Under the pieces are notes generated by a model. It had not been told where the DNA came from. It ran no database searches and saw only the letters and a list, made by a program, of their open reading frames with translations. The position numbers and the translations under genes are program-made. Source: Polytrichum commune (lineage: Eukaryota; Streptophyta; Polytrichopsida; Polytrichales; Polytrichaceae). From it: DNA of 64,000 nucleotides. Below are positions 49,231 through 60,534 of the stretch, one piece after another; position 1 is the first letter of the stretch; every line of letters starts with the position of its first letter. The stretch spans positions 16,120,001-16,184,000 of the forward strand of contig OX485809.1 in NCBI GenBank assembly GCA_950295325.1, written 5' to 3'.

Positions 49231-49240
49231 TTTAGGGTTT
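49231..49240 (+). promoter_or_regulatory. Telo-box-like motif in leader of the mitochondrial-type gene
   Basis: The string 'aggtttagggtttctcg' about 210 bases upstream of the start at 49447 matches the plant telo-box core, common near transcription starts of plant housekeeping genes. Confidence 0.45.
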
Positions 49241-49446
49241 CTCGCCATAGCCATCGTCACCCTTGCTCTGCTCCTTCACAACTCTGCACTCTGCACAGCT
49301 GAGAGTTTGCAATCAAGCAACCGGCGAAGAAAAGGAGGCATGGTACATGTACGCCGATGGTAGCTTTGCGGTAGAGTGCAATTCGAACGATCGTTGGAGT
49401 AGGACTCTAAGAAGAAGCAAGTTGCTGTCGATACCAGAAAACAACC

Positions 49447-50034
49447 ATGATGGCGCTGGCCCGTATTGGCAGCTCTTCCTCGAATGCGATTCTTCGCCGC
49501 GCGTCATCATCCTCGGTCTCTCTCGATCCACTTCGTCCCTTGTTCGCCACAACAGCTAGGGGTCAGGGAGTTGAAGAAGGGAGGCTGCCACATCACCGCC
49601 ACTTCTCTAATGCTGCTCTGCCGTGTACTCACCAATCGGAGCCACAATTAGGCAATTGCAGCTTAATAGCGAGATCTTTGGATGCGTTGCCATCCAATTT
49701 TGCATTAGGTCTCCAACGTCACAGTAGCAGGTTGCACCATGTGCGAAGCTATTCGGCAGCGCCGGTGAAACAGGACGAATACAATGAGATCGTGGAGGAG
49801 ATTAACTCCAAATTTGCTGATGCACGGGAAGAAATTGAGCTGGCAGCTGAGTCTAAAGAAACTGTTTACTTCAATGATGAAGCGGAGAATGCCAAGACGG
49901 CAGTGAAGGTGGTGTTGGATTTGTATAATGGTCTTCTGAATAGGCTGTCGGAGTCGGAGCGTGGATCTCTGCAACGATCTATGGGACTAAAGATGGAGCA
50001 GCTCAAGGCTGAACTTGCACAGCTAAATGAATAG
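49447..50034 (+). CDS. Small conserved-looking protein with mitochondrial-type leader, function unknown
   Basis: Single exon, 195 residues, stop TAG at 50032-50034. The N-terminus (MMALARIGSSSSNAILRR...) is rich in Ser, Arg and Ala and lacks acidic residues for over 40 positions, as in mitochondrial presequences; a RSYSAAPV site near residue 100 could be the cleavage region. The mature part of about 90 residues is charged and helical: EYNEIVEEINSKFADAREEI, then SKETVYFNDEAENAK and SMGLKMEQLKAELAQLNE. I do not recognise a named family. A second ATG follows immediately (49450); the first is chosen by position only. A telo-box-like motif lies upstream. The gene end is tandemly duplicated downstream (50029-50871). 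The low-complexity leader and single-exon form fit a nuclear-encoded organelle protein or an old retrocopy. Confidence 0.75.
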   Translation: MMALARIGSSSSNAILRRASSSSVSLDPLRPLFATTARGQGVEEGRLPHHRHFSNAALPCTHQSEPQLGNCSLIARSLDALPSNFALGLQRHSSRLHHVRSYSAAPVKQDEYNEIVEEINSKFADAREEIELAAESKETVYFNDEAENAKTAVKVVLDLYNGLLNRLSESERGSLQRSMGLKMEQLKAELAQLNE

Positions 50035-50871
50035 CCTTCCTGAATGGAAGTTTCAGTTGTCATTGTATGGTGGAGCCCCATCAGTCGCAATAAAACCTTG
50101 CTGTCCAGTCTGAGTAAGCATCATGGTCATCAAAATGCCAGAGAATGAAATCACAAGGGTGACACTTCAGGTCAGCTACTTTATGTAACGATGTTGGTGA
50201 AATGAATCCCATTCACGATAGGTTCAGTCTGTATCCATATTCTCTGAGTTTTGTTTTGGTTTTTTTTACTTCTAATTTTTTAAAAATATATATAATGTAT
50301 CCTTCTACTTTAGGGTTCGATTTAACTACTATACCTTAACATGGAAAATGTTGTGTCGGGTTTGAGGATGTACAACTGGAGGTAGGTTTCTTGGTGGAAT
50401 TTTGAGGACTTTTCAACCTTGTTGAGCTCAACGAATGAGCCTTTCTGAAGTGAATTTTTATTTTTCATTACATGGTGGGTGGAGCCCAATCAAGTCGTAA
50501 TAGAATCTTGCTTCCCAGTCTGGAGCATCATGGTCATCGAAATCCCAGAGAATGCAATCACAAGGAGTGACCTGTAAGGGTGCCAATCTGACACTTCAGG
50601 CCACCTACTTTATGTAGCAATGTTGGTGAAATGAATGCCATTCATGGTAGGTTCAATTTGTATCCGTATCTCTTAGTTTGGTTTTGCATGTTTTTGTATC
50701 CTTCTACGTTAGGTTTTGAAATTTCCTACTATACCTTAACATGTTTAATGTTGTTTCAGAATTGAAAACACACAATTGGAGGTAAGATTCTTGGTGGAAT
50801 TTTGAGGACTTTTCAACCGGTTGCAAAGGAGTACCTCCTTTGCAACCGAGTTGAGCTCAAGCCATTGGGTT
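50029..50871 (+). repeat. Tandem duplication of the 3' UTR of the mitochondrial-type gene
   Basis: Unit 1 (about 50020-50425) and unit 2 (about 50426-50871) align along their length: 'gaatagccttcctgaa' with 'gaatgagcctttctgaa', 'gtggagccc', 'agcatcatggtcatc', 'gacacttcagg', 'ctactttatgta', 'atgttggtgaaatgaat', and the shared 'ggtggaattttgaggactt'. The duplication begins at the last codons and stop of the coding region, so unit 2 repeats the gene end. Confidence 0.85.
50818..50848. repeat. 31-bp perfect hairpin inserted in repeat unit 2
   Basis: Fourteen-base perfect arms (CGGTTGCAAAGGAG and complement) around the loop TAC. Unit 1 has the uninterrupted sequence 'tttcaaccttgttgagctc' at the same place, so the hairpin was gained in unit 2 or lost from unit 1. 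Confidence 0.75.
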
Positions 50872-53807
50872 GGATTAGCCTTAAACATGAAGAACATCCT
50901 GATATTGTCAAATTCCTAACATATGGTTAGCTGCTTAGTGTTATGTTCAGAGGATTAGGGCTGGTGAAAGAGAAGAAAACCTTGATTGTGATAGTAGAAT
51001 CTGTTTTCTGAAGTCTTGTTTATTTCACAATCGACATAATCTCCTTAGAGGTCACGATGGTGTATTAAGGAAATGCTCTGTTTGTTGCACCGTTAGGGCT
51101 AGGGCAGGTGGTGATTGGTTTCTTGGTGCCTTTGGAAAACTCTGGATATTCATGGGGAGCACCACCACGGTGTCCTATTCTCGGATTAAGTATGAAGTGA
51201 GAGGGAGAAATTTCATTATAAATTGCATTCATACTGGGAACTGTTAGAACTAGGGAAATTAGCAATGCAATTTTGTCTGTATGGAGCTCTCAGACATATA
51301 AATCTGGATATGGTTGAGTTGGCTGTCAGTGCAGGAGGGGTATGGTGCATGCAGAAATGCAGAGGAATGTGCAAGAATTTGATTTACAATGATGCCTGCT
51401 GAAGGGCTGAATGTGAAGAGGAATGATATCACAAAAACACAGACCCCAAAGTTATTGCAGCAGGCCTAAAAACACTATCTTAAGTATTGTTGTTCTCTTT
51501 GTGGGATCACTTGCATAATTATGCTATTATTAATAAACAGGATTCCTTTCAGTTTGCCAAGACGTTCTAACTTGCAATAAGAGCAGGTCGTCCATCAGTT
51601 CGACATTTGCTCATCCTAACATATTATTTAAAATACACCATGCAGGCAGGGAATCAATTCAAATTTCAACTCCTAAATTGTGCTCACTGTTGCACAAGCT
51701 TGTGACCCAACACATGCTTGTTATGAAGTCTCATTTACATTATGTCTTCAGCTCTGATTCTTCATAGCACATGCGACAGATCATGTTGGAACAGCCAAGA
51801 TGAATTCAACTAAACTCAACCAAGACCAGCCCGGAGAAGTCTAGGAATCGGAGAAACTTCATTTGTCCACACAAATCTATAATGCTTAGTAAACTACGTT
51901 TGGTCACCAATTGGTGATGAATTGGGCATCCTCCATGTAGAGGTAGACATATCTATTTCTGTTAACTTAAATAATTTTGCATAAGTGTAGTACAGGTGTG
52001 ATATGGGGGTGATTTTTCTCAGGTCTGGAAATTGATGTCACAATAGAGTTATCCTTTAATTCAAATGAGTTTGGTAGGGAGTTTCTTACAAAACCTTCCA
52101 TGTTTGGCAAGCTTGAGGTGCATGCGTCGGAGGTCGTGTGGAGGTTTGAACCAATAACATTCTATATCGGTTCATTGAGGGTCAAACTCATTTTGACCCT
52201 CAATTCCTTGATATAGAATGTTATTGGTTCAAACCTCCACACGACCTCCGACGCATGCACCTCAAGCTTGCCAAACATGGAAGGTTTTGTAAGAAACTCC
52301 CTACCAAACTCCTTTGAATTAAAGGATAACTCTAATGTTTATAAAACAAATCACAATTTATCTCCAAGTTTTGAAGTAATTGTAAATGTTCAAAGGCAAG
52401 ATTCTTTCCCAACCCATATTCACAACATAGGTTGACCTATTTCCAATAATTGGCAAGCAAAAACTTGAGTATGATTATTATCCTTTTCAAGCAACCCAAA
52501 TGTATGCCTTTTTAAATTACTTCTTTTAGCACACCAAATATGACGACTACGTGTGTGGAACTTCACGACTTTAGGGGGATTGACAAGAAAAATGAAGATT
52601 TCTTGTTGTTAACTTCATATCTAGTCATTTTGTAGAAAAGCTAACCCTTATTGAAATAGCTTTATCCTTCTACGTTGTTTTGTTAAATGTTGTGGGCCAC
52701 ACTATAAACAAGGAAATCAACACTAACATATTGGGGGTAATACTATGAATGCACACCATATCTCAACCGCAATATATATCATTGGAGGTCTACTTAAAAA
52801 TCCTATTATTGTGGCCCACAATAAGTTTTTAAAGTCCACAACATAAATTCTAACCCATGCAAAAGTCATAGTGAAAAATTAGCATGGGCCATGTTAATCG
52901 TTTTTTTTCCTAGAAATTAATTAATTTTATGCTACTTTTGTCCCGTTAACAAATATTCAATGTGTTGGTCAGAAGTCTTCATGAAGACTTAGGGGAAGAC
53001 TAGGGGTCCCGGACCCACGTTATTTCCACCTTGACTAGAAAATTAATGTGGCCCATGTTAATTATTACCATGCTAGTATTCCACCCACACTAATAGGACT
53101 ATTTAGTGTATTGGGCATTTGAGAAACTTCCAACAAAGTGAGATCCAACTTATACTTGTCCTACTTGGGTGATTTCAAATGTAAGATTCAAAATTAGACC
53201 CCAACAAAATTGAAAATCGCCATTTTCTCAAAAATTGTTTGGTAGAAGTTTAGTTGTGTATGAGTAGGTTCCCCTTCAATTTTGGTGTTTTACAAAATCA
53301 TATAGCCGCTTGGGTAGGATGGAAACCCACATAGAGATTGATGCAATTTTTTCTTCCTAAAGTATAAGGCTTCCACACTATTTTAATGTGTGATGGTGAA
53401 TACCTGGGGCCAAACTAAAGTGCAACGAAGGGTAAGTCACACTGTAAGCATGCCCACACTATTTACCACAGACAACTTACTTTACTTATTCTAGTGATAG
53501 AGGGAGACTTGGGGTGTGGCGGTGGGGGTGGAGCCTGGACGACTGGAAATGCAGGTTGGTTGGTTCTGGGTAACCGAATGAGGAGGTGACCTTGTGTTGT
53601 GGCAGTTGTGTTGCTTGTGCGCTTCAGTCCTTCTGTGGCGAGAGGTAGTTACTTACAGTATTAGTGCTGAGGATTTAGTACGTGGGGGACTCTAAAACCC
53701 ATCCCACACACTCATCAAATGCTTCACTTCACCACATCCTTGCTTCCACACGATGCTCCCTCTGTAGATCTTCACACATGATGTTCCTCTCAGCTTAACT
53801 GAATAGA
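50872..53807. other. Intergenic region holding the large palindrome
   Basis: No coding gene supported. The only structured feature is the palindrome at 52044-52334. The right end passes into the tandem array upstream of the centrin gene. Confidence 0.55.
52044..52334. repeat. 291-bp near-perfect palindrome (foldback element / hairpin)
   Basis: The sequence reads the same on both strands about a centre at 52189. Outer arms 52044-52168 and 52210-52334 are complementary along 125 bases with a single mismatch (52066 against 52312). An inner pair 52175-52185 and 52193-52203 shares the same axis, with only 6 mismatched bases between inner and outer stems and a 7-base central loop. No open frame of note. 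A diverged single-arm relative lies in an RpoT intron (13181-13305). Confidence 0.93.
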
Positions 53808-55075
53808 TGCAGTTTGGAAGTTTGTTTCAGCATATAATTCTTGAGAGGTTTCTTTTCATGGGTTTGCAGTGAGAGGCTTCAGCTTCCCTTGAGTTTCTTT
53901 GTAGATGTTGTTTTGAGGTATCCCGGTCAGCAACCTCGGCTCGCCTGCCCTCCTACTTCGCCATACAAATTTGCATCGCAACAGGTGGTTAGAATCTGTG
54001 TTGGAACATTTTCCACATTTCTCACCCCTTTCTCACATTTGCAGAAGGACTGGAAGGTTAAGCATGTGATAGGGGAGGGGGAGAAGCCCTGATTGGGATG
54101 CACAGTTTGGAAGTTTGTTTCAGCATATAGTTCTTGAGAAGTTTTTTCACGTGGGTTAAATTGAGAGAATTAAGCTTCCCTCGACTTTCTTTGCAGATGT
54201 TGCTTTGAATATCCCGGTCAGTAACCGCGGATCGCGTGCACTCCTACTTTGTCATTCCGATTTGCATTCCAATAGGTGGTTAGAATCTCTGTTGGCGCAT
54301 TTTCCATATTTCACACCCCTTTTTCATATGTGCAAGAGGACTGCAATTTGAAGCAGGTGATAGGGGAAGGGGAGGAGCACAGGCTGTGATGCACAGTTTG
54401 GAAGTTTGTTTCAGCACACAAATCTTGAGAATTTTCTTCACATGTGTTAGAGAGGCTTAAGCTTCTCTTGGATTTCTTTGTAGATGTTACTTTGAGATAC
54501 CCCGGTCAGCAACCTCGGATCACCTGCAGTCCTACGGAGTGATACACACTTGTATTTCAACAGGTGGTTAGAATCTGTGAACTTTGGACATTTTCTGCAT
54601 TTCTCACATTTGCTGGAGGACTGGCATGTTAAGCAGGTGATAGCGGAAGGGGAGAAGCACTGTCTGGGATGCACAGTTTGGAAGGTTGTTTAGCATATAA
54701 GTCTTGAGAAGTTTCTTCAGATGGGTTTGAGAGGGTTAAGCTTCCCTTGAGTTTCTTTGTTCAGCATAAAGTTCTGGAGAGTTTTCTTCACACGAGTTTC
54801 AGAGGGTTAATCTTCCCTTCAATTTCTTTGTTTCAGGATAAAATTCTTGAGGTTCTTTACATGTATTTGAGAAGCTCAAGCTTCCGTTAAGTTTCTTTGC
54901 AAATGCTGCTTTGAGAAACCCCGGTCAGCAACCTGGGCTCGCGTGCACTCCTATTTTGTCTTACAAATTTGCATCGCAACAGGTGGTTAGCATCTATGTT
55001 AAGACATTTTCCACATCTTTTCACATGCGCTGAAGACTGGAAAGTCAAGTAGGATGATAAGGGGAAGGGGAGAAT
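53808..55075 (+). repeat. ~290-bp tandem array upstream of the centrin gene
   Basis: Unit starts marked by 'tgc(ac)agtttggaag' at 53808, 54099, 54390 and 54670. Each unit repeats 'cccggtcagcaacc', 'caacaggtggttag', 'cattttcc' and 'gataggggaaggggag'. The fourth unit contains an internal triplication of about 80 bases ('cttcccttgagtttctttg'-like). The array ends about 70 bases before the centrin ATG, so it forms the promoter or leader. Confidence 0.85.
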
Positions 55076-55142
55076 TAGCACTGCGCTTGCCGTCGGGGGT
55101 GCTTTAACAGATTGATGATTGTTGAGGAGTAGACTGCTGGCT

Positions 55143-58100
55143 ATGGCGTCTCATGATTGGAACCGAAAGTGGTCGTCTCCTCCCACACCGTTAGCAAGGC
55201 CACCTCAAACACCCACCACCCCTTTGTCCTCTTCCCGACATGTGCCCAGCTACACCACTGCATCGCCATACGCGCAGACAGCAGTGCCACGAACTCCACT
55301 CTCCAGGGCTAATTCCAAACAACCATGGAGGGACATCAGTGAAGAGGAGAAACAAGAAATTCGGATGGCATTTGAGTTGTTCGATTTGAGGAACGTAGGG
55401 AAGCTCAATTACAGAGAGCTCAAGGTAACCCCATTCTCCGCATCCAACACACAGATGCCTGTAGTAATACCGTAACACCATAGCAGGTTCATCACCTGGC
55501 GAACGAATATTTATTTATTTTGAAAAAATAAGGTTCGTTTGCTAAAAATAGATTTTTTTTGAAATTCGTTCTTCTATTTTGAGGAAAAAAATAATTCGTC
55601 CTGGAACAGAGTAGATGTACCGGGATGACAACTTAAATTGATTTTTTCAACAGAGTTTGCTTCACCCAACTTTCTGGATTTTCGTTCTTTTCATAATATA
55701 ATTTTCCATAATTTCGTTCTTCATGGCCTGGAATTTCTGATTTTTTTCGTTTTTTTTTTTGGGAATTATTTAAGAACGAACCTGCTATGGTGTTACGGTA
55801 CTCTTTTGCATGTGCTTGAGTCAATGGTTAGTCACAAATTGGCTATAAAGTTAGGTGTATCAACTTTGAAATCTCTTCATGATGTAATATATTACACGAC
55901 ATAGTGGTCAGGCCAAGGTATTTTGCTGATATGTCTATTCTTGACTGGATATGAGGACGCATATTATCACTTGTAATCAATCAATACATCCAGTAATGGA
56001 CCAGTCACCAGGTGTAGTAGACACCTAGTATTTACCTTGCTCCTACTGTAACTCAATATGTTGAGTGCCTTTGTGAGCCCGTGGTAGGACTCCTTGCTCC
56101 ATAACCTAGTTCGTATGGAAGCTCAAGTACAGAGAGCTCAAGGTAAGTCTCTCCTCTTCATTCAACATACATACACATGTAGCACTACTCTTTGCATGTG
56201 CTTTAGTGGTTCATAAATTGGCTATGAAGTTAGGTGTATTAACTTTGAAATCTCTTCATGTTGGAACATATTCCATGACGTAGTGGTCTAGCCAAGATAT
56301 TTTGTTGGCGTGTCTATTCCTAATTGAATACGAGGAGGCACATTGTCACATGGAATGGATCACTACATCCTGTAATGGACATGCCATCAATTGCAGTAGG
56401 CACCTAGCTAGTACCTACCTCACTGTTATTGCAACTCAGTGGGTTGGGTGCCTCTTGTAGCCAATGGAAGGACTCCTTGCATTCATAGCTTGATTCATAG
56501 ACTCAGAAAGCCAATTACAAAGAGCTCAAGATGACCCTATTATTCTATGCATCCAATATACACACGTATGTAGCAATATTCTTTGCAAGTGCATCAATAA
56601 TTCATACATTGGCTATGTGGGCTCTTGAAATTAAGTATAGGTATTAACTTTGAAGTTGAATATTATGCAATGTTGTGCTTAGGCCATGTGATTTTGTTGA
56701 CATGTCTATCCTTGAATGAATATGAGAGTGTACATTATCACCCTTAATAGGAGAGTTGCCATGGCATGACAACTACGTTTTGGTAATGGACACATATCAC
56801 TCTGCAATCTATTGTAGTAGATACTAGCCAATACCTATCTTGCCGCAGTAGTGGTGAGATAGGTTGGGCTCCCCTCCTAGCATCCATTACCTTGTTTAAA
56901 AATGTGAGATCCTGTGACTTCTGTCCAGCATTGATCTTTGGTCATGGGTTGACAATAAATTTTAGAGCTATTTTTCATCACATCAAAAGATAAAGTTGAG
57001 CTACGGATGACTCGGGGAGTTCCAGCTCCAGACTCATCAAACGATAAACAGGTGGTTATAAGAGCATTGGAGTTCAATGTGAAGAAGGAGGAGGTGAAGA
57101 AGCTGCTGGAGAAGCACTGCAAAGATGGAGGCAATGAAGTCAATTATGAGGAGTTTCTGGAAATCAGTTACTTACATTTCAAACTTTGAAAATTTAAAAT
57201 TGAAATGAACTCTCAATTGCTCACCAAGATACCTAACTGCTTCTGTACAGAGCTCTATATGCATTGAGGTAGATAATTAAACTTCATGAGTGTTATATAA
57301 TTCTCAGTGCCCGTAGAGTCCAAGAAGAATTCAGCGTTTTTGTTGGTTAACAAGATCAATCAACCCACCAACTGAAACAAGATCTACAGAAATACATTTA
57401 TGCACTTCAGAGTCCAGTCATGAAGCATAATATATCCTCAACAGCCTTGAAGGACACGCCTAGATCTTTTGCAACCTTTAGTTTGCACAAGTGGCAAGTT
57501 GAAGAGCAAAGTCTACAGTACTCGAAACATCTAAATATTATAGTGTGGCATCAAAATTGATGTGCCACGTTAACTAGAGTGCTCTTGGTGACTTGTTATG
57601 TGACACCAATTGCATGTGACACCCTCTGTAGTTACTACCCAACAATTGCAAGCCAATTTAAGGTGGGCTGATGATGAAAAGCGCTGACCACACTAATTCA
57701 GATGTTTAGTGTAGTTGTGGCCCAATGATTGCAAGGCAATTTATGTGGGTCGCTGATGAACATTGTGGATCACACGAAATCAGATTTCTAGTGTAGTTAT
57801 GCGAGCTTTCCATTGTGAGAGTAGTCAAAGTTGCATGTGCCTGAGTTACTTGCTCCCTACTTATTCTTGATGAGGATGATTGCAGTGATCCAGAAGTACA
57901 AGGAGAAAGACCCTGATCAAGATGTGCTAAAAGCTTTTCGGTGCTTTGACGAGGACAGCACTGGCAAAATCTCTGTAAGAATATTTCCATAAACTCTCTG
58001 TTCTTTTCCCAACATTAAGCAGTGCCATATATGTCCCAGCTGCACAAAAATAAGGTAGAGGTATACATTTCCTCATGTTGTGGGTTATGCTGTTGTAGCT

Positions 58101-59119
58101 GAAGAACTTGCGCAAGATAACAAAGGACCTTGGTGAAAGCATCACAGATCAAGAACTTATGACAATGATTGATGAATGTATGCTCTCAGTTAACAACCTT
58201 CAGCTTGCATCATATTACTGTTCATGTTTGGAACTGGATGGTATCCTACACGTGGGAAAATATAGGTAACTAGATAATATATGGGTGTATGGTCATGCTA
58301 AAATTCTTTTGGAAGAACTTGATGGTGGGTGTTCAAACAATGGTCACTTCGTCATGTGCATGTACTGAAGTGGAACATGTGATTAGAGGTATTTAGAATT
58401 GGCTTCTCACAACTAACAAAGACTTTTGAATGCTCGATCACTCTAAGACACTTTCATAATCACTCCTAATTGACATCAACCTAGAATGAAGCAGCTAATA
58501 CAACTTACTGGCCTATTTATGTGTGTGTGGATTGATTTGCAGTTGATAAAGACGGAGATGGAGAAAGTAAGTTTTTCTTGTTCTTTACATTTTCTTGCAA
58601 AACTTAAAACCGAACCCCCTTGTGGTAGCCACTCTATCCTCATGAGAAAGTTGATTCTCAATTTGTAGGTTTCTTCTAATTCCAAAGTGGTGTCAAATTA
58701 TAGGTTTTCAAAATATTGGTTATCACGAACTTTGACAAATTTTTAAGCAGCTTCAGGAGAGAGTTGGGGGCACTTTACACTAGAGCTTGAGGGAGCCTGA
58801 GGGCCCATAACCATTAAAACCTAAAGTTGTTATTGGTGGAAAACACCGAGACCACCCCACTTCACTATATATCAGATCTTGAGTGGATAAGGGACAAGGA
58901 ATATTGAATGGATGAAAAACCTACATGTAGACATACTTGGCATGCAATGAATATTTTTCATAAATAAGTAGCACGCATTTGCTAGCTCGGTTGTGTCTGT
59001 CTTGTGCAAAATCTAACAACCCTTGATTTAATACTTCTTATTGTGATGTATTTTGTGTGGCATGTGTAGTTAGTGAGGCGGAGTTTTTTTCCATGATGAA
59101 AAGGAGCGAGCTGGAGTAG
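55143..59119 (+). CDS. Divergent centrin/caltractin-like EF-hand protein with N-terminal extension
   Basis: Six exons: 55143-55424, 57052-57166, 57886-57974, 58099-58177, 58543-58566, 59070-59119; 639 nt, 212 residues, all phases consistent. Centrins are small calcium-binding proteins of microtubule-organising centres, basal bodies and nuclear pores. Residues 1-67 form a Pro/Ser/Thr-rich extension. The centrin core follows: EIRMAFELFDL, VVIRALEFNVKKEEVKKLL, DVLKAFRCFDEDSTGKIS, LRKITKDLGESITDQEL, FDKDGDGEISEAEF. EF-hand 1 (DLRNVGKLNYRE) and 2 (position 1 is Cys117) have lost calcium ligands; EF-hand 3 ends in Asn at position 12; EF-hand 4 (190-201) is canonical. The end is MMKRSELE. The start is the first ATG in frame. 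Intron 1 holds duplicated exon-1 ends and a MITE. Family strong; whether the extension is translated from this ATG is less sure. Confidence 0.85.
55398..56880 (+). repeat. Three tandem copies of exon-1 end plus intron 1 in the centrin gene
   Basis: Copy A starts at 55398 in exon 1, copy B at 56116 and copy C at 56503. Each begins 'aagctcaa.tacagagagct' (C diverged), then the donor region, then 'ttggctat.aagttaggtgta', 'aactttgaaatctcttcat', 'gtctattc' and 'ggactccttgc' blocks. Copy A is longer because of the MITE at 55470-55798. Copy B keeps a donor GTAAGT that fits consensus better than the functional GTAACC of exon 1. Confidence 0.85.
55470..55798. mobile_element. TA-inserted MITE (mariner/Stowaway-like) in centrin intron 1
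   Basis: Terminal inverted repeats of about 21 bases begin CCGTAACACCATAGCAGG (55470) and mirror at 55798, flanked by TA on both sides (55468-55469, 55799-55800). The sister repeat copies at about 56178 and 56571 have the same flanks with no insert ('gtagcactactctttgc'), giving an empty-site proof. 329 bp, AT-rich inside, non-coding. Confidence 0.88.
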
Positions 59120-60534
59120 CCCATGGCCCACTGTAAATCTGGTCACTACCTATATGCAAGATTTGGAGGACAGATTACATTCTTTCAAAATTGCTAGGCT
59201 GATGCTTCAGGAGTATTCTCATTTCACCTGTAAATGATTGCAATGGTACATGGCTGTTGTGAATGAATTTCGTATAGATATATTTGCAGACAATTTCACA
59301 CTTCACAATATTAGCCAGATACAGATGATTGTGCATATTCGGGTGTACTCAGGAATCCATCCGAAGACGAAATTTAAATTGTTTACATTCTCTATTCTGC
59401 ACTATTTCACAAACAGGTCAGGTCATTGTTATTGTCGGCCTCGGGCTTTCATCTGTTCCCCTTTTCCAGAGTGTTAATAGGATGCGTTTATTACATTACC
59501 ATAGTATCATTGTATCTTTGGCATTAAAGAAACTCATTTTTGTTTCAAACGTCATGTGTCACATAAGTAATGATGAAAAGCGATGATAAAGCTGATGTGG
59601 CAGAAAATAAATTACAGTTTGACATATGAAGTTTTGAGCCTACCATGGTACTATGGTAACACCTCTTCAGGTGAGTCTGGTGCATGAATTGGTTGACCTG
59701 GTAAATCTGGTTCCCCCTGCAAGAAACAAAGATGGTTGAGAGTGAAGATATATTGTGGTGGAAGTTTAAGGGTAATCCAATATATGGGCCTTGCTTCTTC
59801 CATTTGGGGTCATTAATGTGGGGAGTGCCATAATTTCTTACATATTTAATTGTAGAAATTAACCAACGAGAGCAAGGGGCAATGAGAAGTTTGAAAGCTA
59901 CTAGGGATAAGGCAAGGAGAACCAAGATAAGAACATTTGATCATGACCATGGAAACTAAATTGAAGGATGCACTAGACATAAAAAGAAAAGGAAAGTAAG
60001 AAACATCAAGGCGTGTTTTGCCTCGACGTAAATGTGTGACCTTGATCTCGTTAGGCATCATCATTGTTGCACTAGACAATCAAGAGTGTTCAACTAACAT
60101 CTTTCATGTTAAGTAGTAATTTAAGTTGCATGCCTTTTATTTACCTTGGTTATTTCATCGCCCCTTGCATACCTTTGTTTTCTCTTGAAAAACAGTCATA
60201 ATCCTAGAGCTTACTAGATATAATGTACATGTGGTAAGACCCCCATAAAGGCATTTAAAATCAAAGGGAAAGAAGAGAGGAGAAAATTACAAGATAATCT
60301 ACAATAATGAGGGTGGATTTTATATTAAGGTCTAGGTCCAACAAACTTGACATCCAACATACCTTACTTTGAGACTCAACCTTGAAGATTGGTTTCTCAA
60401 ACTAAGAAGAGTATTCTCTAGAGTGAGAATTGCCAAGATTCCGCAGGATAGCGATGCTGCATTAACACCACTTCAATTCTTTCATGTTTTGGACCGGATC
60501 CTAGTGTGCACTCCTTGGCTCCTGAATAATGCTC
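59120..60534. other. Convergent intergenic region, no gene seen
   Basis: Lies between the 3' ends of the centrin gene (plus) and the coiled-coil gene (minus). Open frames at 59238-59586 (plus) and 59545-60079 (minus) have no recognisable domain. Confidence 0.5.
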
